NCBI GenBank assembly: GCA_016987375.1
Contig: PJRA01000401.1
Location: 1,709,710-1,726,253 of the forward strand
DNA from: Brachionus koreanus
Lineage: Eukaryota; Rotifera; Eurotatoria; Ploima; Brachionidae
Length of the DNA: 16,544 nt
Reading direction: 5' to 3'
The first letter of the stretch is position 1, and every line of letters starts with the position of its first letter. Under the pieces are notes generated by a model that saw only the letters and a program-made list of their open reading frames with translations, ran no database searches and was not told the DNA's origin. Shown piece by piece: positions 8,644-16,544 of the stretch. Made by a program: the position numbers and the translations under genes.

Positions 8644-8649
8644 AAAAAA
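8644..8649 (-). terminator. Pol III T-run terminator of 5S
   Basis: Six T residues on the minus strand lie just after the 3' end of the 5S gene at 8653-8771. Confidence 0.8.
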
Positions 8650-8652
8650 TAA

Positions 8653-8771
8653 AGCCTAGAACACCCGGTATTCCCAGGCGGTCACCCATCCAAGTACTAA
8701 CCGGGCTCGACGTTGCTTAACTTCGGTGATCGGACGAGAACCGGTGCATTCAACGTGATATGGTCCTAGGC
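8653..8771 (-). rRNA. 5S ribosomal RNA
   Basis: This is a complete 119-nt 5S gene in the right arm, the exact reverse complement of 8222-8340. Its direction converges on its partner across the 312-bp spacer. Confidence 0.97.
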
Positions 8772-9323
8772 ATTATTTCTTTCTTTAATTCTTTTATTTC
8801 AAAAATTAAGAAACAAAAATAGAATATTCAAAAATTTAAAATTTTCACTCCTAATTTTACTTGAATTGAATTTTTGTCTACTAGATCGAAATTTTGAAAA
8901 CATAACTTGAATATTATTTATCAAAAGTGGAAAAAAAAATTTATTAATATTTTTTTACAAAATTTAATTAACGATTTAATTAACGTTAGAATGGATTTTA
9001 ACATTTGTCTTAAATATTTTTAAACCTGTTTATTTCATTATATTTCTTTTTTTTTTAACATCGCCTAAAAGGCGTTTATTGAAATATATAATTGTAATAA
9101 TAACTTTTTTAAGATAAAGTTAATGCAAAGAATCTTGATTTTATTTATATTTGTTCAAAAAAGATATCTTCATATTAAGTTTTATTACTTATAAAAGAAG
9201 TATTTATCTTTTACACTTTTTAAAAACAATACGACTACTTTAATGAAGAATGCATCGATTAAACTGTCATCTTTTATTTAAGATAATTGTTTTGAATCGA
9301 AGCAGAGAAGTAGTTTATTTAAT

Positions 9324-10101
9324 ATGAATAAAATTGTAACTAATTAGTGAATTTTTCATAAAATTTTATTAATTTTAATTCTCTTCGATTTTATTATGAA
9401 TTTTTTACTTAATTAAACTAAATAATTCTTATTTAGAATTATTTAAGACTTTCATTTATTTAATAGTAGTAATCAATACTCATTAATTAAATAATTATTT
9501 TAGATATTAGTTTCAAAAAACTAAAAGAAAATTGATCTAAAATTGAAATAATATTTTAAATATTAATCAAATATTGCTGACTTTTTAGTGTTCTAAATCT
9601 TTCGAATGAAGACACTTCTTCAAATGCTTTAACTGAAATAAGAAAGCAAAGTAAAGGTTTTGATCCAATTTCATTTTTGAAATATGATCAAAAGTTTTAA
9701 AATGCGCAATCAATTTTTATTCAATTTTTTTTAATTTTCAGAAATTTATTGTTAAATTTTACTTAAAAAATACTATGATCATTGTTTAAAATATTTAAAT
9801 TTTATAAATATTATTGAAAGGTGTATGAGAAGTGACCTAATTCAAATAATTTAAGTTAAAAATACTCTTATACTATACGAAATCTAAATAATGTTATTTA
9901 GAAACAAAGCATGCAAAATATTGAAGATTCAGTTAATAAATTTAAAAAAAAATTATTATATCTGCTTGCAGTTAAAATTTTCCTCTTAAACTATTCGATT
10001 ATTTGAGTTTAGATTTAAAAATATTTTATTAAGATGTAAAAGATAAATCTGACTTTTAAAAAATTGTAGCAAAAAAGAATTTTTTTAAAAAATTTGAATA
10101 T
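9324..10101. other. AT-rich spacer with one possible orphan exon
   Basis: Most of this stretch shows nothing. From 9589 a frame of about 36 codons follows an acceptor-like CTTTTTAG and ends at TAA 9698-9700, reading NLSNEDTSSNALTEIRKQSK and on. No partner exon was found, so it is only a weak candidate. Confidence 0.35.
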
Positions 10102-10107
10102 TTTATT
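10102..10107 (-). terminator. Poly(A) signal of the membrane-protein gene
   Basis: AATAAA on the minus strand lies about 36 bases after the stop codon of the gene at 10143-11021. Confidence 0.5.
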
Positions 10108-10142
10108 AACAACTTTTTGCTTATTATAAAAAATAGTAAAAA

Positions 10143-11021
10143 TCAAAAAATGCATTTTTTCGTTGAATCACTAGGTAAATGCCATAAATTTGGATAAAAA
10201 TACATTAGCAAATTATAAGGATCTACAGGCAAATATATGTAAGTGTTAGTAATATTTATTTTGTATACCAATTCATCTACCATGTAGCTTGGGATTCTGT
10301 TCAAAAGACCTATTTCTTTTTTTGGATAGGGCTGTTTAGAAGGCGAATAAAATTTTTTTATTACATGATCAAACTGAGTGTATAGTATCCCTGAACGTGT
10401 CACAGATTCAAATTCAAGTTGAGTTGATGGTGCTTTTATGAACACATATAGATAAATATCTGCGCTTCTAAACGAAAACTTATAATATCCATAAAAACTG
10501 TTGAATTCGAACTTGAATTGAGCATCTTTTTTTGCCAATTCTGACCAAATAATTTCTAGATTCGAATAACCGAATGTGTAATGTATATTATTTTTGATGT
10601 TATAAGCTGTTGTATCTGGATCGTAAATACACATATCCAAGAAATTTTTATCATAATAGCGTATATTTAGCTTTAGTATATAAATAAGAGATCGATAACA
10701 TATGAAAAATATTTTCTTTTCTTGTAAGAGGACACGAGTTATTGTATCCCTTAATTCTCTTAGATCATTAGACTCTATTTGTTTTTCGTTTAAGCACAAA
10801 TTTGAATGCTGTATTTGTTGGGATGGATCGGTAAATAAATTAAAATTAATAAAAATGTAAATTAGAAAATAAAGGATAAAATAAATTAAAATTGTAAATA
10901 ATGAACTTGTGATTAGGTCTTTTAAAAAACCGTCAATTGAACTAGAATGTTTTGGCTCAAGTCGAACTTTTTTTGACGAAAATAGAATTTTTGAAAATTT
11001 TCCTTTTTTTAATTGAAGCAT
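10143..11021 (-). CDS. Single-pass membrane protein, possible LicD/fukutin-like transferase
   Basis: This is a 292-residue single-exon frame. A basic N-terminal segment is followed by one hydrophobic span at about 39-63, giving a type II layout as in Golgi enzymes; the rest would face the lumen. The luminal part resembles LicD/fukutin-type phospho-sugar transferases in outline. FFICYRSLIYILK (about 105-117) sits where the family has a 'G-S-L-L-G' block, and YYDKNFLDMCIYD (122-134) where it has 'P-W-D-D-D-I-D'. Near the C terminus are IYLPVDPYNLLMYFYPNLW (262-280) and a P, Y and W pattern like the family's. The acidic triad is degraded, so it may be inactive or unrelated. An in-frame TAA nine bases before the ATG fixes the start within this exon. 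AATAAA follows the stop by about 36 bases. Confidence 0.7.
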   Translation of the reverse strand: MLQLKKGKFSKILFSSKKVRLEPKHSSSIDGFLKDLITSSLFTILIYFILYFLIYIFINFNLFTDPSQQIQHSNLCLNEKQIESNDLRELRDTITRVLLQEKKIFFICYRSLIYILKLNIRYYDKNFLDMCIYDPDTTAYNIKNNIHYTFGYSNLEIIWSELAKKDAQFKFEFNSFYGYYKFSFRSADIYLYVFIKAPSTQLEFESVTRSGILYTQFDHVIKKFYSPSKQPYPKKEIGLLNRIPSYMVDELVYKINITNTYIYLPVDPYNLLMYFYPNLWHLPSDSTKKCIF

Positions 11022-11713
11022 TTTAATTTATTTGAATTTTTTTTTTGGATTTAAAAAAATTAAGATTAAATCATAATAAAAAAAATAATTTATTATGCAA
11101 AAAAATTTCATTTTTTTATAGAAAAATTGTAATTTTGTTATGTAAATTTTAAAATTCATATTTTACTTTGATTTTTTATTTAAGTCTGAGCCAAAATAAA
11201 TGATAATTTTTTTTTATTTCAATTTAATTAAATAATATCGTATTTCTTGAAAATAAATTTTTCTGACCGAAATAACTAGTTGAGGTTAGGCAACTATTAA
11301 CAAAGCTATAAATTTGCTCATTAATAAAATTCTAAATGTCAAACATAAAGAAATAAAAATGATCAAAATAGCTTAATCTTTTTTTAATTTTTTTTTAATT
11401 TTTAAATTAAATTATTTTTTTATTTATTTTGAGAAATTGATTGATTAAAATTTAAAATCGTTTTATCAAAAAGAATAAATTAATAAAAAAATAATTTTTA
11501 GTGCGAATTTGATCAATTAAAATTTTATATTTCCAAGTTGATAATGTTCGATTTAAAATGCATTAGTAGATTAGTAGAATTTTGAAAAAAAAATTTTTGA
11601 TAACAAGGGAGACAATTGTAAAAGAAAAAAAAAGATTTTCATGAACTAAAAATTTTTAGTTTTGGATTTTTTAAAGAGGAAAAGTTAATTTAAAATTTAT
11701 TAGTATTTGAATT
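11022..11713. other. AT-rich intergenic stretch
   Basis: No gene or relic was recognised. No AG acceptor lies within about 50 bases upstream of the minus-strand ATG at 11021, so that gene shows no sign of a spliced leader there. Confidence 0.5.
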
Positions 11714-11801
11714 GCCTCAGACGTCCTAGGAATTGGCTAACATATGAGGATTCTAGTGGAAACCGCGAATGAGGAGCCTAGGAGTGTTCATCAATGACAA
11801 T
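11714..11801 (+). repeat. 88-bp structured unit A (possible small RNA)
   Basis: This unit is tandemly related to 11829-11916 at a spacing of 115 bp. Both share a 34-bp identical core starting TGAGGATTCTAGTGG. The core can form a hairpin, GATTC-TA-GTGG, AAA loop, CCGC-GAATG. An outer stem pairs TCCTAGG (11724-11730) with CCTAGGA (11777-11783). A run of five T residues follows near 11816. The strand is assumed from the T-run. The RNA class was not recognised. Confidence 0.5.
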
Positions 11802-11828
11802 TTAGGTGAGATAAGATTTTTCTTGATG

Positions 11829-11916
11829 GTCTCAGACCTCCAAGGAAAATGCTAACATGTGAGGATTCTAGTGGAAACCGCGAATGAGGAGCCTTGGAAG
11901 CTTCATCACCGACAAT
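11829..11916 (+). repeat. 88-bp structured unit B (possible small RNA)
   Basis: This is the second unit, with the same core hairpin. Its outer stem pairs TCCAAGG (11839-11845) with CCTTGGA (11892-11898). Compared with unit A, a T-A pair has become A-T through a change on each side, which keeps the stem. A run of eight T residues follows near 11930. Confidence 0.5.
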
Positions 11917-12322
11917 ATTTGGCCAAAATTTTTTTTAATTTATCCACAAGATTTTGTTTTAAAATCCAAGTAAAATAAAATATTTTTTGGAATTTTAAAA
12001 ATCATAATATATTTGAAAAATAAAGATGTCGACAAAATTTTTATTCTATTTTATTTATTAACATTTCAACAAGCAAAACATAATTGAAATTTTTTTTGAT
12101 TAGTTTATTTATTTTCGTTTTAAAATTAATCATAAATCCTTTTTATTCATAAAAAAATTGGACCGTTCATTTCTCTAATTGACTAAGTCGAGTCAAGATT
12201 AATGTATTTTCGAGATTTTGATATTTGAATATCCAGTGGATTTTAAGCTATTTATTGTTTACGAGCGGATTAATAAAAAGTGATAAGAATTTTTTTTGTA
12301 TTCTGCTCTAATCCCGCTTAGC
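11917..12322. other. AT-rich spacer before the phosphatase gene
   Basis: No gene was found. It probably holds the phosphatase gene's promoter and perhaps an outron. No firm TATA box or other site can be named. Confidence 0.4.
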
Positions 12323-12337
12323 TTTTCATTTTTCTAG
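12323..12337 (+). promoter_or_regulatory. Splice acceptor just upstream of the phosphatase ATG
   Basis: A pyrimidine-rich tract ending TTTTTCTAG at 12337 leaves only seven bases before the ATG at 12345. It is either the end of a 5'-UTR intron or a spliced-leader (trans-splice) acceptor, which several invertebrate groups including rotifers use. Confidence 0.5.
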
Positions 12338-12344
12338 GTAGACA

Positions 12345-14763
12345 ATGTCGAACGAGACAGAATATCTCAATTTACTTAATAGTCTAATAGAGACCGGAAT
12401 TCAGGTTGACAAAAATCTTCGTCAGCCCACCTATTACTCATCGATATGTTTAGATGAATTATGCATTGAATCAACTGGTATTATCACGGATCTTCTCTCA
12501 AATCAGTAAATTTAATTCTTTCTCAAAATTATAAAAATTAAAATCTTTTCTAGACGAGTTCCTTATTGGCTGAGTCAGCGAATAGCCTGGTATTATTCAA
12601 ACAAATACTTTCAAGAGATCATAACTGATTTATCGATTTCAAATCCAATCAATCAAAACGACATAGGCTCTAAATGTAAATATTTAAATTTAAAATTTTT
12701 TTTATTTGATTAAATTTTTCAACTTTGTTTTAAATTTTGTCTTTGGAAAGTCTTTAAATTCATTAAATTCGAATCGAATAATTTTTGATTAGAAGTTAAA
12801 ATCGAATGATCAGTGATTTCATAAAATAAAATTCATATTCTGAAAATTTATTTAAATAAATGATAAATAATATTTTATATTTAATGAATAAAAAAGTGAA
12901 CCAATTTATTAAATTAAAAATATTTTAGGTGTGTAAAAGTTTATTTTTCATTTAAAAATTAGAACATTTTGATTTTGCTTTAGCATAATTTTTTTCGTTT
13001 AGAACAATTAATAGAACTGTCTTTTATCTGTTTTTAAGTTTTGTGGAATTTTTCCCATAAAATCTTCCCTCGTTTTCTCTTTTGTCCCATTCACGGCTTT
13101 TGGAGCCAAGAAAATTTAAAAAACTCTCTTCTTCAATTTTGCCTTGGTTAGTAACATGGCGAAAAAGATGATAATTATTGATGCTAGATGAGGAATAAGT
13201 TCGATCCTTTTCAGCTGTATTATTTTAACCATTTTTATCTAGCTGTATGGTATAAAATAGTATCTTGAAGAAACATACCTTGCTTTCGATTTGTCCAAAA
13301 AAGTATTTTTTTCTTGAAGTGAAGCATAGATACGTTCTAATTCTTCAGAATAAACTGCTGCATTTATATCACGACCATCTGGAATCAACTCAAAGTGTAT
13401 TCTCCCTTTGAAATTCCACCAAACACATAAAATTACCTTCTTATCAAGTAAAAGGCCATACACAGAGCATTCTGATCGAGAATAGTTTATCTTTCTGATC
13501 CTTTCTTCCTCTAAAGGCTCATCAATTTTTTAAACTTTTTTATTAGCTAATCTTGTAAAGTTATGACTCAAAAAAATTTAAATTAAAATATTATTTTAAT
13601 TTTTGTATGATTTAGCTATTAATTGAAAATTCAATTCAATTGAGTTTTTCTAAATATTTTAGAATTTTTTTCTAAAAAAATAAAAAAACATTTTTTTGTT
13701 TTAGATTTTGCAAGAGATAAATTGGTAATCTATTTAAGAAATGAAATTTCAAGCATAATAAAAGAATGGCTAAATGAACGCTCCAATTTTAACTATCAAA
13801 AAATAGGCAATTTGCTTTTTTCTATCAATCGAGCGGACAAAAATAGTCTAAATGTAAAATAAATAAAATAGAATTTAAAATTTTTAAATTATTCAATTGA
13901 AGAAAATTGTTTTCTGTGAATATGGTCTCAAAAACAAGCGAAGAACCATGGAAGACCGTACATCAATAATTGAAAACATCGATGTTCTGAACAATTTTTG
14001 CTTGCCTAACTCAGATAAAGAAGCTCGCTCCGAAAAACTTAACTCTATATTCGCTGTTTACGATGGCCACTGTGGAAGCGATTGCGTTCAATATGTAAGC
14101 ACTCATTTGCCGTTTGAAATAATAAAAAATTTTCGCATATCGCAAACAAATATTGATCAAATAACTACACAAAGTTTTTTATCAATAAATGAAAAATTTA
14201 AATTGAAAGCAATTGACGAGTCTCTTCGAAGTGGTTGCACTGCTTGTGTTGTTGTTTTGTCGCAAAATGATGAAATAAATAAAGGAAATCGAAGACTGAC
14301 AGTAGCATGGTGTGGTGACAGTCAATTTTGTTTGGTAAAAAATGGTAAAGTGAATTTTCTTAGTCAAGTTCACCGGCCTGAATTAGAAAGTGAAAAAGCA
14401 AGGATTCAGTCTTGCGGAGGAACAGTTAGTTATGAAATGAATACTTGGAGAGTAAATGGATCACTATCGGTATCTCGTTCTTTTGGTGATGTACAATATC
14501 AGTCTTATGGAATCACATGTGAGCCAGAACTAATGCATTTTGATTTAGATGGAGCTGAAGACTACTTTATTGTAGCTTGTGATGGTTTTTGGGAGAATAT
14601 TAATGTTGAATTCATGACTAACTTAATTTATAAAAATAGATATTGCAATAATTTAGCTGAGTTCTTGGTCATGCATGCCAAAGAGAATGGTTCAACTGAT
14701 AATATATCAGTTATATTCGGACTATTGAAAAAAAGCATCGATGAGTTAACAGTTGCTAATTAA
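12345..14763 (+). CDS. PPM/PP2C protein serine/threonine phosphatase, PPM1E/PPM1F-like (four exons)
   Basis: The exons are 12345-12505, 12554-12675, 13705-13853 and 13903-14763; phases agree at every junction and all introns are GT..AG, giving 430 residues. Exon 4 holds the metal-dependent phosphatase domain that removes phosphate from serine and threonine. Motifs: RRTMEDR at about 157-163; YDGHCG near 197-202, whose aspartate binds metal (DGHCG where DGHGG is usual); GDSQ at 282-285; HRPE at 301-304; RVNGSLSVSRSFGD at 327-340; ACDG with Asp371; and TDN with Asp410. HRPE..EKARI and WRVNGSLSVSR are typical of PPM1E/PPM1F (POPX), which act on CaM kinases and PAK in animals, and human PPM1F is of similar length. 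The first 144 residues are weakly conserved. Intron 2 (1029 bp) holds a mariner remnant. The ATG lies seven bases after a splice acceptor. Whether exon 1 is right is less sure than exon 4. Confidence 0.88.
13024..13531 (-). pseudogene. Decayed mariner transposase inside phosphatase intron 2
   Basis: On the minus strand the best block reads DKKVILCVWWNFKGRIHFEL and continues with DGRDINAAVYSEELERIY, the mariner 'V-W-W-D-x-K-G-x-x-H-x-E-L' region. After a frameshift, QDTILYHTAR stands where 'QDNARPHTAR' is expected, so the asparagine after the catalytic Asp and its neighbours are lost. After another shift, TYSSSSINNYHLFRH matches 'PYSPDLAPSDYHLF'. FLGSKSREWDKREN then leads to a stop at 13024-13026. 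Only the C-terminal half remains, and the terminal repeats were not found. It lies antisense to the host gene and explains part of the intron's size. Confidence 0.85.
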
Positions 14764-14861
14764 TAGATAATTTGTAAATATAAAATTTTTTTAAATGATT
14801 ATTATTGTTTAATATATTTGAATTCGAAATTTTGTTAAAAGTTCATTTTCGTTTTTTTTTA

Positions 14862-14867
14862 AATAAA
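14862..14867 (+). terminator. Poly(A) signal of the phosphatase gene
   Basis: AATAAA lies about 100 bases after the stop codon and follows a T-rich stretch. Confidence 0.45.
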
Positions 14868-15253
14868 AATTATTTGTAAACTTGTGTAATTTTTTCTAAT
14901 TTTAACCTAACAATCAAATAAAAAATTTTTTTTTTAGAATAATTATTTAGGAATCCGAATCTCGAAATGTTAAAATAAATGAATGTATATGTATAAAACT
15001 TGCTAATTAAATTCAAAACGAACTAATTAAAATTTTTTTTTAAGATACAATAGCAAGACTCGCTCGGCAGGTGAAGCTTATCATATTATTAAAATTATTT
15101 TTTTATCCCTCACAGTTATCAATTAATAAAAAAGACATGAAAAATAGGTTTTAATTTAACTCAGATATTTAGAATAATTAAAACTTTTGAACCATTTAAA
15201 TCGAATTTTTTTTTGTTTAGTGAAAATTTTTTTTAACTTTTCTTTAAATTTAT
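14868..15253. other. AT-rich spacer
   Basis: Nothing was recognised. A short GC-richer patch, GACTCGCTCGGCAGGTGAAG near 15057-15076, stands out but has no assigned role. Confidence 0.5.
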
Positions 15254-15912
15254 ATTAAATAAACTACTTCTCTGCTTCGATTCAAAACAATTATCTTATA
15301 CGAAAGATAAGTCTAATCGATGCATTCTTCACTGAAGTAGTCGTTTTGTTAAAAAAAATGTAAAAGATACATACTTCTTTTTAAGTAATAAAACTTTTTA
15401 GTAAAGAATTAGATGCTTAATGAGAAATATTTATTTTAAATAGTAAGAATTTAATCCAGATTTTTTGTATTAACTTTACTTTAAAATAGTATTAAAACGT
15501 GTAAGATTAATCAAAAGATTAAAAATAAAGTTTTTAATAAAATTCATGGCTTTGATCTTAAAGAAATTCTAAATAAGCGATTTTACGACCTGTTTTTTTG
15601 ATAAAAAACTAAAAAGCCTAGAAGACTCGGTATTCATAGGCGAAACGAAAATAGAATATTCAAAAATTAATTATTTAGGATAATAAGTTAATACAAAATA
15701 TCTTGATTATATTATTATTTGTTCAAAATAAATATTTCTCATTAAACATTTAATTCTTTACTATAAAGTTTTATTACTTATAAAAGAAGTATGTATCTTT
15801 TACACTTTTTAAAAACAATATGACTACTTCAATGAAGAATGCATCGATTAGACATTTATCTTTAATATAAGATAATTGTCTTGAATCGAAGCAGAGAAGT
15901 AGTTTATTTAAT
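15254..15912. mobile_element. 5S-element family, copy 3 (internally deleted)
   Basis: Both terminal repeats of the family are present, starting ATTAAATAAACTACTTC at 15254 and, inverted, ending near 15912. The arms match copy 1 more closely than copy 2: they keep the TTTAGTAAAGA-type segment missing from copy 2 and lack most of copy 2's extra 300 bp. Between the arms only a 28-bp relic of a 5S 3' end survives. The terminal repeats differ from each other at several places, so this is an older copy. Confidence 0.8.
15615..15642 (-). pseudogene. 5S rRNA relic (3' end only)
   Basis: This 28-bp stretch matches the 3' end of the 5S gene (minus strand) at 24 of 28 positions by eye, with the same AAA before it as in the intact copies. 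Right after it the sequence jumps to the arm word ATAGAATATTCAAAAATT, which in copy 2 lies upstream of the 5S gene, so the rest of the gene was deleted. Confidence 0.75.
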
Positions 15913-16356
15913 CTAAATTAAAAAAAAAAAAATTTTTTTATAAATGAAAAGAGTTAACTTAAAATTTAATTAATTCTTCAAGCTTTTTTATATTTTTGCT
16001 GCTGAATTTTTTTTATTTTATATTTGAAAGAAATTAAAAATTTTTCTGAATTAGTTTAATTTAAATAAACCTTTAACAATAACAGTAATAACCTTTAGCT
16101 TTTGACCAAATTTTTTAGATTTTTTGAATATACATCATTGACTATCCTTCTCATGTTAAAATCGGCCCTCTTGGGATGCTTGCATAAAAATGCAGATTCT
16201 CTTTAATTTAATTCAAAATTTTCAGTTTTTAACGGAAGTTTTTTGATTCTTAATTTTTAGTAAATTGCTAGAGTTTATCAAAAATTTTGCCATAATTTCC
16301 TTTAATTTGAGATTATTTTACCAAATTTTCTCCATTTTAGATTTAATATGATTTAA
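15913..16356. other. AT-rich spacer before the LINE fragment
   Basis: No gene was seen. A less AT-rich patch at about 16160-16200 has no recognised identity. Confidence 0.45.
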
Positions 16357-16544
16357 TACGTTAATAAAGCTAACAACATGCTTGGTATACTCAAGAAAAC
16401 GTTCGTGTTTTGGGATGCTCAATCGTTTTTGCAGCTTTATAAAACATATGTTAGACCGCATCTAGAATACTGTGCACCTGCCTGGAATTCTTATTTAAAG
16501 AAGGATATACTTAAACTTGAACAAGTACAAAGAAGAGCAACGAA
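16357..16544 (+). mobile_element. LINE reverse transcriptase fragment, 5'-truncated, running off the window
   Basis: An open frame follows a TAA at 16354-16356 and continues to the last base. It reads ANNMLGILKKTF, then LYKTYVRPHLEYCAPAWNSY and LKLEQVQRRAT, the well-known block at the end of the reverse transcriptase domain of CR1/L2/Jockey-like non-LTR retrotransposons ('V-R-P-x-L-E-Y-x-x-x-x-W-N-P', 'L-E-x-V-Q-R-R-A-T'). The catalytic part that should precede it is absent, so the copy is 5'-truncated, as LINE copies commonly are. Whether the frame stays open beyond the window cannot be seen. Confidence 0.85.

Larger units (their letters stand above)
7670..9323. mobile_element. 5S-carrying palindromic element, copy 2 (complete)
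   Basis: The two arms, 7670-8340 and 8653-9323, are each exactly 671 bp. By eye they are reverse complements with one mismatch (G at 7752 opposite the position 9241). The central spacer is 8341-8652. Each arm runs: outer terminal repeat of about 90 bp, AT-rich arm, then a complete 5S gene pointing inward. The terminal repeat starts ATTAAATAAACTACTTC and can itself fold, with ACTACTTC at 7679 and GAAGTAGT at 7752. A segment of about 300 bp (near 7885-8190, mirrored near 8803-9108) is absent from copy 1 and most of copy 3. No protein is encoded, so movement would need an enzyme supplied elsewhere. A target duplication could not be fixed. Confidence 0.8.

Noticed and set aside
11277..11310. TTAGG-type motif as telomeric repeat
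   Set aside because: Only a single occurrence (GAGGTTAGGCAAC) is present, with no tandem run.
11714..11916. SECIS element or hammerhead ribozyme in the 88-bp units
   Set aside because: ATGA/GTGA, AA and GA can be found, but AA and the 3' GA are only about nine bases apart, too close for a SECIS. The hammerhead CTGATGA core is missing.
13897..13902. TTG as the start of the phosphatase
   Set aside because: These six bases are the end of intron 3 (TTGAAG). Exons 1-3 join in phase and supply a normal ATG at 12345.
14182..14373. Minus-strand open frame of 63 codons
   Set aside because: It is antisense to the conserved phosphatase domain and looks like a by-product of its codons.

Overview
The window reads as nuclear DNA of a small invertebrate animal. 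It is very AT-rich throughout, it carries canonical animal 5S rRNA genes, and its one clearly conserved gene has two introns of 48-49 bp with GT..AG borders plus a third that was enlarged by a transposon. Lineage-expanded-looking single-exon genes, and decayed MULE, hAT, mariner and LINE copies, would fit a rotifer such as Brachionus. That assignment is an inference from style; no species marker is present.

Layout. 1-1092: a hairpin-forming GC-richer patch, then a decayed MULE transposase on the minus strand. 1266-2165: an inverted-repeat unit holding two convergent, complete 5S rRNA genes. 3149-4768 (minus): a RING-like zinc-finger, coiled-coil, WD40-type protein. 5325-5558: an orphan open frame of unusually balanced base composition. 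6089-6757 (minus): a decayed hAT transposase. 7393-7607: a small TIR element whose empty site survives elsewhere in the window. 7670-9323: a second 5S unit, a nearly perfect palindrome with 671-bp arms. 10143-11021 (minus): a single-pass membrane protein that may be a divergent LicD/fukutin-type transferase. 11714-11916: two 88-bp units that fold alike and show a compensatory base pair. 12345-14763 (plus): a four-exon PPM/PP2C protein phosphatase of the PPM1E/PPM1F type, with a mariner remnant in intron 2. 15254-15912: a third, internally deleted copy of the 5S-carrying inverted-repeat element, keeping only a 28-bp 5S relic. 16357-16544: the start of a 5'-truncated LINE reverse transcriptase running off the window.

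The most interesting system is the 5S-bearing family. Three copies share terminal inverted repeats starting near AAACTACTTCTCTGC. Two of them carry a head-to-head-facing (convergent) pair of identical 119-nt 5S genes, one in each arm. This looks like a TIR or foldback-type element that carries 5S rRNA genes, with arms kept alike by gene conversion. The protein genes show no operon-like relation to one another; they are separate transcription units between repeats.
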